Shown: positions 14,105 to 20,806 of the stretch, in pieces | How positions within the stretch are numbered: the first letter of the stretch is position 1 | How the letters are laid out: each line of letters starts with the position of its first letter | IMG/VR virus record: IMGVR_UViG_3300032246_000733 | Coordinates: 1-26,083 of that record | Strand: one strand, 5' to 3' | DNA length: 26,083 bases | From: a virus | Translations under genes and position numbers: made by a program | Notes under the pieces: model-generated | Databases searched by the model: none | Told to the model about the DNA's origin: nothing | The model's input: the letters and a program-made list of their open reading frames with translations, nothing else

Positions 14105-15862
14105 ATGCCAAGTACAGTTAATTTTCCAACAACAGGTTTAACAGCTAATGTAACAACTTATACATTAGGTACTCGTACATGGTTGTGGAATGGTGCTGGC
14201 TGGGAAATAGTTACTCAAACAATTACAGGATATACAGGTTCAGCCGGTGTTGGTTATACAGGTTCGGCCGGTACAAATGGATACACAGGATCGGCAGGCA
14301 CAAATGGTTACACCGGCTCTGCTTCAACAGTTGTAGGTTATACAGGTTCAGCCGGTTCAATAGGATATACAGGTTCATCTATAGCAGGCCCATTTGCTAC
14401 TTGTAATACATCAAATATAGTTTCAACAGGTGCCGGTATATGTACAGGTACAGGCGGAACAGGTACAAATAATTTCTTTGCTGGTGCATGTGCTGGTGCT
14501 GCTAACACAACCGGTACTCATAATATTTTTATAGGTTGTGAAGCTGGTCGTTGTAACACTACTGGTTCTAATAACTTTTTTGCTGGCAATTGTGCTGGAC
14601 GTTTTAACACTACTGGCTCTGGTAACTTTTTTGCTGGCAATTGTGCTGGTCGTTGTAACACTACTGGTTCTAATAATGTTGCTATAGGTCTTTGTGCTTA
14701 TTTCCGTGGCGTGTGTGATTCTTCTGATAATATATTTATAGGACTATGCGCTGGATGGAATTTAGGCAGATATACTGCTGATAATGGAAATGTTTTTATA
14801 GGACAATGCTCTGGATTAGTTGCAGGAACCAATGTATGTGAAAATATTTTTGTAGGTTATAAAACTGCCTATTGCTCCTCAGGTGGTAGTCGTAATATTT
14901 ATCTTGGAAGTCAAACCGGAAGATATGGAGGCGGTTGTTATAATCTTTTTTTAGGTTATGAAGCTGGTTGTAGAAAAAATGGAAAAGATAATGTTTTTTT
15001 GGGTCGTTCTAGTGGTATTGCTTTTGGTTCTGGGTGTTATAACTTTTTTGTCGGCCCTCTTTCTGGATGTAATCATTCAGATGGATGCCATAATACTATA
15101 TTAGGTAAATGTGCAGGTTATAACATTACAACTGGTAATAGTAACACCTTTATAGGTAATGAAGCGGGCTTTTGCCTCTCTACTGCTTCTAATAACTTTT
15201 TTGCTGGACAGTGTGCAGGCCGTTTCAACACTGCTTCAAATAATATTTTTGCTGGTCAATGTGCTGGTTATTGTAACACAACAGGCACTAACAATATATT
15301 TTTAGGACAGAATGCTGGTAACGATCTTACTGCAACAGCTTCATGTCAAATCGTATTAAAAGCAGGTTCTAACGAACTTAAAGTAAGTACAGCTGGATCT
15401 TTAACACTTAATGGTTCTGTCGTTAATGCTGGCCCAGCGTTTAGTGCTTATGCAAACAATTCCGCACAAACAATTACTAGTGGTTCACAACAAAAGGTTT
15501 TATTCCAAGTTGAAGAATTTGATACTAACAACAACTATGCAAGTTCAACATTTACTCCTACTGTAGCAGGCTACTATCAATTAAATGCTGAAGTTCGTTT
15601 AGATGGAGCATCTGGCACTGGTGAAATGATGATTGTAATTTGGAAAAACGGAGCAGAATACAAGCGTGGCACAAATCAAAGCGGAACACAAATCGCCGCA
15701 AACTTCTGGGCTATGCAAGTTAGTTCGTTAGTATATGCTAACGGATCTACTGATTATTTTGAAATATATGTTCAACAAAGCTCTGGGTCAAGTGTAACTG
15801 TTACTGCTGTTAATAGTGCAAACATTACTTGGTTTAATGGTAGTATGGTTCGAGGAGTTTAA
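14105..15862 (+). CDS. Collagen + beta-repeat + C1q-like fibre at the wac position
   Basis: 585 residues. N-terminal module (VNFPTTG...TYTLGTRTWLWNGAGWE), a short collagen-like GYTGS tract (about 38-95), about 17 beta-repeat units (119-410) with more than twenty Cys, a cap (QIVLKAGSNELKVSTAG), and a C-terminal domain of about 140 residues (FSAYANNSAQTITSG...VLFQVEEFDTNNNY...FTPTVAGYYQLNAEVRL) that fits the C1q/TNF-like jelly roll. Collagen plus C1q-like head is a trimeric recognition architecture. The gene directly precedes the gene 13 homologue, where T4 has wac (fibritin), so a neck-whisker role is possible; a receptor-binding fibre is the alternative. The shared N-terminal module confirms the start even though no RBS is visible. 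Confidence 0.85.
   Translation: MPSTVNFPTTGLTANVTTYTLGTRTWLWNGAGWEIVTQTITGYTGSAGVGYTGSAGTNGYTGSAGTNGYTGSASTVVGYTGSAGSIGYTGSSIAGPFATCNTSNIVSTGAGICTGTGGTGTNNFFAGACAGAANTTGTHNIFIGCEAGRCNTTGSNNFFAGNCAGRFNTTGSGNFFAGNCAGRCNTTGSNNVAIGLCAYFRGVCDSSDNIFIGLCAGWNLGRYTADNGNVFIGQCSGLVAGTNVCENIFVGYKTAYCSSGGSRNIYLGSQTGRYGGGCYNLFLGYEAGCRKNGKDNVFLGRSSGIAFGSGCYNFFVGPLSGCNHSDGCHNTILGKCAGYNITTGNSNTFIGNEAGFCLSTASNNFFAGQCAGRFNTASNNIFAGQCAGYCNTTGTNNIFLGQNAGNDLTATASCQIVLKAGSNELKVSTAGSLTLNGSVVNAGPAFSAYANNSAQTITSGSQQKVLFQVEEFDTNNNYASSTFTPTVAGYYQLNAEVRLDGASGTGEMMIVIWKNGAEYKRGTNQSGTQIAANFWAMQVSSLVYANGSTDYFEIYVQQSSGSSVTVTAVNSANITWFNGSMVRGV
14465..15330 (+). repeat. Cys-rich beta-repeat module, about 17 units
   Basis: Units such as SNNFFAGNCAGRFNTTG. 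Cys recurs at the residue before Ala-Gly and at the residue before Asn-Thr-Thr, so stacked units would align the thiols in columns (inference). Confidence 0.78.
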
Positions 15863-15894
15863 TACAAAATTAAACAATTAAATTAACTATTTTA

Positions 15895-15902
15895 TATAAA
15901 TA
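15895..15902 (+). promoter_or_regulatory. T4-type late promoter box before gene 13
   Basis: Exact TATAAATA, nine bases before the ATG at 15912; predicted leader only about four bases. It probably drives genes 13-14-15. Confidence 0.72.
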
Positions 15903-15911
15903 GTATAGATT

Positions 15912-16724
15912 ATGGCCACTCCAGCAACAAGAGAAACATTAAAACAATACGCTTTACGATCATTGGGTAAACCAGTTATAGAAATTAACGTGGATAATGA
16001 CCAATTAGAAGATCGTATAGATGAGGCATTGCAATTCTATGCTCAACATCATTATGATGGAATAAGAAGAACATACCTTAAATACAAATTAACAGAAACA
16101 GATAAACAAAGATTACAAGCTTCTACTCCAACTACAGAGACGGCCACTAAAAATGGAGTTTCATCAACTTGGTACGAAGCAAATAATTATATTGTGGTTC
16201 CTGAATCTGTAATTTCTGTTATCAACATATTGCCTTTTTCTGATAAAGCAAATCTAAACATGTTTGACGTAAGATATCAATTACGTTTAAATGACCTTTA
16301 TGACTTTGCCTCAACATCAATTATCAACTATGATATGGTGTTAAGACATTTAGATTTCTTAGATCAAATATTAGTAGGTCAAAAACCTATAAGATTTCAA
16401 CAACACGATAACAGATTGTATATTGATATGGCTTGGGATTACGATTTACAAGTAAATGAATATCTTGTTATTGAATGTTATAGAAAATTAGATCCAAATA
16501 CTTACACAGATGTTTATAACGATATTTGGTTAAAAAGATATATAACGGCTCAATTTAAAAGACAATGGGGAAGTAATCTAAGTAAATTTAATGGTGTAAC
16601 TATGTTGGGAGGAGTTACATTGAATGGTGAAAAAATTTATACAGAAGCTCAAACTGAAATAGAAAAACTAGAAAAAGAAATAAGAGACTCTTACGAAATT
16701 GCTCCAACATTTATGATAGGATAA
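15912..16724 (+). CDS. 13: Neck protein gp13
   Basis: 270 residues (T4 gp13 is 309). The N-terminal region with KQYALRSLGKPVIEINVD and QLEDRIDEALQFYAQHHYDG is typical of gp13 in marine T4-like phages, and it is followed by the gp14 homologue as in T4. In T4, gp13 and gp14 form the neck that closes the filled head and receives the tail. The C-terminal part ends in a Glu/Lys-rich helix (TEIEKLEKEIRDSYEIAP). First gene of a compact 13-14-15 unit under its own late promoter. Confidence 0.9.
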   Translation: MATPATRETLKQYALRSLGKPVIEINVDNDQLEDRIDEALQFYAQHHYDGIRRTYLKYKLTETDKQRLQASTPTTETATKNGVSSTWYEANNYIVVPESVISVINILPFSDKANLNMFDVRYQLRLNDLYDFASTSIINYDMVLRHLDFLDQILVGQKPIRFQQHDNRLYIDMAWDYDLQVNEYLVIECYRKLDPNTYTDVYNDIWLKRYITAQFKRQWGSNLSKFNGVTMLGGVTLNGEKIYTEAQTEIEKLEKEIRDSYEIAPTFMIG

Positions 16725-16727
16725 TGT

Positions 16728-17519
16728 ATGGTTGTAATGAATCCATATTTTCAATCTGGAAATGGAATAGGTAATCTTGCTGAACAAAGACTCCACGAAG
16801 ATTTAATCATAGAAGGACTAAAGATATATGGTAATATGGTTTACTATATGCCTAGAACTTTAGTTAACAAAGATATTATTTTAGGTGAAGATGTGGTTAG
16901 TAAATTTAAAAATGCTTTACCTGTTGAAATGTATTTTGAAACTAGTGAAGGATTTTTAGGACAACAAGAAATAATTAATAAATTTGGTTTAGAAATACGT
17001 GAAGATACTACGTTCATGGTTTCTAAAAGAAGATTTGAAGAATTGGTAAGTTCACGATCAACTATGATTGCTGAAGGCCGACCAAATGAGGGCGATATAA
17101 TTTACATGCCTTTAATGAACAGTTTTTTTGAAATACTGTTTGTAGAAGATCAACAACCTTTCTTTCAATTAGGAAATTTACCGGTTTATAAATTAAGAGT
17201 AACTCGTTGGGAATACTCAAGCGAAAATTTGGAAACAGGTGTGCAGGCTATTGATGAAAAAGAAGCTTTATTTACTCTAAATCAACTAGACCAACATTTT
17301 TCTTTAGAAGATGCGAGTGGTTCTTTATTATTAGAAAACGATACTGTAAATGATGATGTTAATTATTTCTTATTAGAAACATTTGACGAAAAAGTTAATT
17401 CAACATATGCTAATAATAATGATTTAGATAATGAAGCGGGATTTGATACTGCTTCAACAGCTGACGATATATTAGACTTTTCGGAAACAAATCCGTTTGG
17501 TGATCCAGGAGGATATTAA
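16728..17519 (+). CDS. 14: Neck protein gp14
   Basis: 263 residues (T4 gp14 is 256). The N-terminal MNPYFQSGNGIGN...EQRLHEDLIIEGLKIYG with MVYYMPRTLVNKD is the characteristic gp14 opening, and the position between 13 and 15 agrees. It joins gp13 at the head-tail connector. Starts three bases after the gene 13 stop; an in-frame ATG at 16737 (giving MNPYF) is an equally plausible start. The C-terminus is acidic and low in complexity (NNNDLDNEAGFD). Its stop overlaps the gene 15 start (TAATG). Confidence 0.9.
   Translation: MVVMNPYFQSGNGIGNLAEQRLHEDLIIEGLKIYGNMVYYMPRTLVNKDIILGEDVVSKFKNALPVEMYFETSEGFLGQQEIINKFGLEIREDTTFMVSKRRFEELVSSRSTMIAEGRPNEGDIIYMPLMNSFFEILFVEDQQPFFQLGNLPVYKLRVTRWEYSSENLETGVQAIDEKEALFTLNQLDQHFSLEDASGSLLLENDTVNDDVNYFLLETFDEKVNSTYANNNDLDNEAGFDTASTADDILDFSETNPFGDPGGY
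17507..17512 (+). promoter_or_regulatory. Strong Shine-Dalgarno (AGGAGG) for gene 15
   Basis: Perfect AGGAGG inside the end of gene 14, six bases before the ATG at 17519. It supports this start and translational coupling of 14 and 15. Confidence 0.8.
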
Positions 17520-18322
17520 TGTTTAATAATTTTTTTTATAATGAAGGTCTAAGAAGATTAACAGTAGCTTTTGGAACAATCTTTAATAAGATACAAGTTA
17601 AAAAATCTGATACTACGGGTAAACAAATTCAAAGTATAACTGTACCATTAGCCTATGGACCAAAAGAAAAATTTTTAGTTCGTTTGGATCAACAAAAGGA
17701 TTTACAAGATAGAGAATTTGCTGTTGTATTGCCTCGTATGAGTTTTGAAATAACAGGTATTGTTTATGATGCTGGCAGAAAATTAACAAGAGTTCAAAAA
17801 TTAAGAACACCAAAAACATCTACAAATACAGGTGTTAATTTTAATTATACTCCGGTGCCTTACAATATTAACTATACTTTAAACGTATTTACAGCAACTG
17901 CCGAAAATGGCTTACAAATTGTAGAACAAATATTACCTTATTTTCAACCAGACTATACTGTTACTTTAAATTTATTACCTGAATTAGATATTAAAAGAGA
18001 TGTACCTATAGTTTTAAATAATGTAAATTATGAAGATAGTTACACCGGTGATTTTGTTACTAGAAGAGCTGTCATTTATACATTAAACTTTACCGCTAAA
18101 ACATATCTATTTGGGCCAGCTTCTACACAAGAAATTATACTTTCTACTCAATCAGACATTTATAGTAATACAAATACAGTAGATAAGGCCAGAGAAGAAA
18201 GAATTACAGTAGTACCTAATCCTACTAACGCAGATCCTAATGATGACTTTGGATTTACAACTACTATTGAGACATTTTCTGATGGTAAGAAATATAACAA
18301 AACTACGGATACAGACGAATAA
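17519..18322 (+). CDS. 15: Tail sheath stabiliser/terminator gp15
   Basis: 267 residues (T4 gp15 is 272). The N-terminal MFNNFFYNEGLRRLTVAFGTIFN and VPLAYGPKEKFLVRL...LPRMSFEITGI are typical of gp15, which caps the finished tail and connects it to the neck. Gene order 14-15-16 is that of T4. It overlaps gene 14 by one base. The C-terminus is polar and acidic (TDTDE). Confidence 0.92.
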   Translation: MFNNFFYNEGLRRLTVAFGTIFNKIQVKKSDTTGKQIQSITVPLAYGPKEKFLVRLDQQKDLQDREFAVVLPRMSFEITGIVYDAGRKLTRVQKLRTPKTSTNTGVNFNYTPVPYNINYTLNVFTATAENGLQIVEQILPYFQPDYTVTLNLLPELDIKRDVPIVLNNVNYEDSYTGDFVTRRAVIYTLNFTAKTYLFGPASTQEIILSTQSDIYSNTNTVDKAREERITVVPNPTNADPNDDFGFTTTIETFSDGKKYNKTTDTDE

Positions 18323-18329
18323 AATAAGT

Positions 18330-18337
18330 AATAAATA
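18330..18337 (+). promoter_or_regulatory. Possible late promoter variant (AATAAATA)
   Basis: One mismatch (first T to A) from TATAAATA, with GTATT between it and the gene 16 ATG at 18343. The position, five bases before ATG, equals that of the exact box at 14092. Confidence 0.45.
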
Positions 18338-18342
18338 GTATT

Positions 18343-18816
18343 ATGAGTAAACTTGATGATAAAGTAAATGAAATATTAGGTATTGAATCTACAGAAAAAC
18401 CTACATTAGAGTCTATTATTAAAGTAGATAATCCTCCTGTACCTAGAATTACTGATACTACTAAAGCGGATATAGATAACGACTACGAATATAGTAGAGA
18501 GAATTATTATAATCTAATTGAAAAAGGCCAACAAGCTATTGAAGGTATTTTAGAGATTGCTAAAGAAGGACAACATCCACGTGCTTACGAAGTTGCCGGC
18601 CAACTTATATCAAATGTGGCCAGTACAGTAGATAAGTTACAAGATTTACAAAAAAAATTAAAAGATTTAAAAGATTTGCCTAAGACTGCTTCTCCACAAA
18701 TTAAAAATGCTTTGTTCGTAGGGAGTACAAAAGAGTTACAACAAATGTTGAAATCAAATGAAGATATTAAAAGCAACAAAAAGTTACCTGAACAAACAGA
18801 CGTTTCAGATAAGTGA
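18343..18816 (+). CDS. 16: Small terminase subunit gp16
   Basis: 157 residues (T4 gp16 is 164). The central helical part (residues 45-115; YYNLIEKGQQAIEGILEIA...PRAYEVAGQLI and a Lys/Leu-rich coiled-coil segment LQDLQKKLKDLKDLP) is typical of the gp16 DNA-packaging family, which forms an oligomer and regulates gp17. It follows gene 15 and precedes gene 17 as in T4, although here a small ParB-like gene separates 16 and 17. No clear RBS precedes the ATG, in line with a leaderless start. Confidence 0.88.
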   Translation: MSKLDDKVNEILGIESTEKPTLESIIKVDNPPVPRITDTTKADIDNDYEYSRENYYNLIEKGQQAIEGILEIAKEGQHPRAYEVAGQLISNVASTVDKLQDLQKKLKDLKDLPKTASPQIKNALFVGSTKELQQMLKSNEDIKSNKKLPEQTDVSDK

Positions 18817-18835
18817 TTTAACCTTTATAAGTACA

Positions 18836-19045
18836 ATGACTCCTTTACAAGAGTTATTAAACGGAGAAGATATGAATGAACCTATACAAGTAATTAAACA
18901 TACGATCAATAATATATCACGTGTAGGTGCTAATGGTATGCCATATATTGAAAAACAATATAGTGTTTTTAAAGGCAGTCAAAGAATAAAAGCTGCTTTA
19001 GAATTAGGTTATACACATATAGAAGGAATTATAGTTAATGAGTGA
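18836..19045 (+). CDS. Small ParB/sulfiredoxin-fold-like protein
   Basis: 69 residues from the ATG at 18836. The C-terminal half, VFKGSQRIKAALELGYTHIE followed by GIIV, fits the end of the ParB N-terminal domain (G-x-x-R-x-x-A-A-x-x-L-G...I...I/V). That domain binds nucleotide in ParB and is nuclease-like in relatives. The frame stays open upstream to 18758, but that part overlaps gene 16 and is not convincing. A start at 18872 has a better Shine-Dalgarno (GGAGA at 18863) and would give 57 residues. It overlaps the gene 17 start by eight bases (ATGAGTGA), so it is probably co-translated with the terminase. Role unknown; a packaging regulator is a guess. Confidence 0.65.
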   Translation: MTPLQELLNGEDMNEPIQVIKHTINNISRVGANGMPYIEKQYSVFKGSQRIKAALELGYTHIEGIIVNE

Positions 19046-20681
19046 AGTATATCTAGGTAATCCAAATTTAAAAAAGGTAAATGTTACTGTAGAATTTACA
19101 CAAGAACAAATTGAAGAATTTGCTAAGTGTTCTAAAGACCCTTTATATTTTATTCAGAACTATGTAAAGATTGTTTCTTTAGACGAAGGTTTGGTACCTT
19201 TTAAAATGTATGACTTTCAAAAAGAAATAGTAGGCACAATACACAATAATCGTTTTACTATATGTAAACTACCTAGACAATCAGGTAAATCAACAACTAT
19301 TGTATCTTATTTACTTCACTATGCTTTGTTTAATCCAAACTGTAACATTGCCATATTGGCCAACAAATCCTCTACAGCTAGAGATATATTAGGTCGTTTA
19401 CAATTAGCTTATGAAAATATACCAAAGTTTTTACAACAAGGTGTATTAAACTGGAATAAAGGTAGTATTGAATTAGAAAATGGTAGTAAGATAGTGGCCG
19501 CTGCTACATCTTCAAGTGCCATTCGAGGAGGTTCTTATAACATAATATTTTTAGACGAGTTTGCTTTCGTACCAGCAACTATTGCTGAACAATTTTTTAG
19601 TTCGGTGTTTCCTACTATATCTTCTGGTAAGAATACTAAAATGGTTATAGTATCAACTCCTCACGGAATGAATATGTACTATAAATTGTGGACTGATTCT
19701 ATAAACAAATTAAATGATTATATTCCGGTAGACGTTCATTGGTCAGAAGTTCCAGGCCGTGATGAAAAATGGAAAGAAGAAACAATACGTAATACAAGTA
19801 AAGAACAGTTTGCTAGTGAGTTTGAGTGTGAATTTTTAGGATCTATTGATACTCTTATATCTCCAGCTAAAATTAAAACAATGCCTTATGTTCCACCATT
19901 AGAGTCAAGAGGCGGCTTAGATATATTTGAAAGGCCAGATAAAAACAAAATTTATGTTTGTACTGTTGACGTAGCAAGAGGTATTACAAAAGACTATTCT
20001 GCTTTTGTTATATTTGATGTTACACAGATGCCATATAAAGTTGTGGCCAAATATCGTAACAATGAAATTAAACCTTTAGTGTTTCCTAATATTATAGAAC
20101 AAACATGTAAGGCCTTTAATAGAGCCCACGTATTAGTAGAAGTAAATGATTTAGGTGGACAAATATCTGATGCTATACATTTTGATTTAGAATATGACAA
20201 CGTATTAATGACTACTCAAAGAGGTAGAGCTGGCCAAGTATTAGGTACAGGATTTAGTGGTAGAGGAAGTCAATTAGGTATTCGTATGACCAAACAGATT
20301 AAAAAAATTGGTTGTTCTAATTTAAAAACAATTGTGGAATCAGACAAGATTATTATTAATGATTTTAATATTATAGGAGAGATGTCAACGTTTGCTAGAC
20401 GACACAACTCTTGGATGGCCGAAGAAGGTTGTAATGATGATTTAATGACTTGTCTTATTATATTTGGTTGGTTATCAAACCAGACGTATTTCAAAGAATT
20501 AAGTAATTCTGATGTTCGTTCTAAATTATATGAAGAACAGTCTAATATCATAGAACAAGATATGGCACCATTTGGATTTATTGATGATGGTATTGATCCA
20601 CCAGAATCTCAATCTTTTAAAGATGAATATGGAGAAGTATGGCATCCTGTTCATATAAGAAAAGGTGAAGATTATCAGTAA
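19038..20681 (+). CDS. 17: Large terminase subunit gp17 (packaging ATPase and nuclease)
   Basis: 547 residues (T4 gp17 is 610). The ATPase has Walker A LPRQSGKST (78-86; Lys84), Walker B NIIFLDEF (168-175; Asp173, catalytic Glu174) and coupling motif VIVSTPHG (203-210). The RNase H-like nuclease has acidic residues Asp311 (TVDVARG), Glu368 (VEVND) and Asp467/Asp468 (GCNDDLM). It packages DNA into the prohead through the gp20 portal and cuts concatemers. All catalytic positions seem intact. Its start lies within the end of the ParB-like gene. Confidence 0.97.
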   Translation: MSEVYLGNPNLKKVNVTVEFTQEQIEEFAKCSKDPLYFIQNYVKIVSLDEGLVPFKMYDFQKEIVGTIHNNRFTICKLPRQSGKSTTIVSYLLHYALFNPNCNIAILANKSSTARDILGRLQLAYENIPKFLQQGVLNWNKGSIELENGSKIVAAATSSSAIRGGSYNIIFLDEFAFVPATIAEQFFSSVFPTISSGKNTKMVIVSTPHGMNMYYKLWTDSINKLNDYIPVDVHWSEVPGRDEKWKEETIRNTSKEQFASEFECEFLGSIDTLISPAKIKTMPYVPPLESRGGLDIFERPDKNKIYVCTVDVARGITKDYSAFVIFDVTQMPYKVVAKYRNNEIKPLVFPNIIEQTCKAFNRAHVLVEVNDLGGQISDAIHFDLEYDNVLMTTQRGRAGQVLGTGFSGRGSQLGIRMTKQIKKIGCSNLKTIVESDKIIINDFNIIGEMSTFARRHNSWMAEEGCNDDLMTCLIIFGWLSNQTYFKELSNSDVRSKLYEEQSNIIEQDMAPFGFIDDGIDPPESQSFKDEYGEVWHPVHIRKGEDYQ

Positions 20682-20692
20682 ATAGTGAAAAT

Positions 20693-20719
20693 TACGTGTT
20701 TTATAAATAGATACACGTA
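20693..20719 (+). repeat. Inverted repeat flanking the gene 18 late promoter
   Basis: TACGTGT (20693-20699) and ACACGTA (20713-20719) are exact complements separated by 13 bases that hold the TATAAATA box. It might be an operator or chance. Confidence 0.5.
20702..20709 (+). promoter_or_regulatory. T4-type late promoter box before gene 18
   Basis: Exact TATAAATA, 97 bases before the gene 18 ATG, giving one of the longest leaders of the window. The box lies in the loop of a 7-bp inverted repeat. Confidence 0.75.
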
Positions 20720-20742
20720 TGATAACTTTTGACTATGGGCGT

Positions 20743-20790
20743 ATGAATAATACGAGTTTTGAATTATATATGTTAAAATTAGCTAATTAA
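20743..20790 (+). CDS. Possible 15-codon leader ORF upstream of gene 18
   Basis: ATG (20743) to TAA (20788-20790) encodes MNNTSFELYMLKLAN. It ends two bases before the gene 18 Shine-Dalgarno. The RBS is weak and no homologue is recognised, so it may be chance. Confidence 0.2.
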   Translation: MNNTSFELYMLKLAN

Positions 20791-20792
20791 AT

Positions 20793-20798
20793 AAGGAG
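20793..20798 (+). promoter_or_regulatory. Strong Shine-Dalgarno (AAGGAG) for gene 18
   Basis: AAGGAG eight bases before the ATG at 20807, among the best ribosome binding sites in the window, as expected for the most abundant tail protein. Confidence 0.8.
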
Positions 20799-20806
20799 AA
20801 AACCTA

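Noticed and set aside
18758-18835. Upstream extension of the ParB-like gene
   Set aside because: It overlaps the gene 16 coding sequence and adds residues unlike a ParB domain; ATG 18836 or 18872 is more likely.
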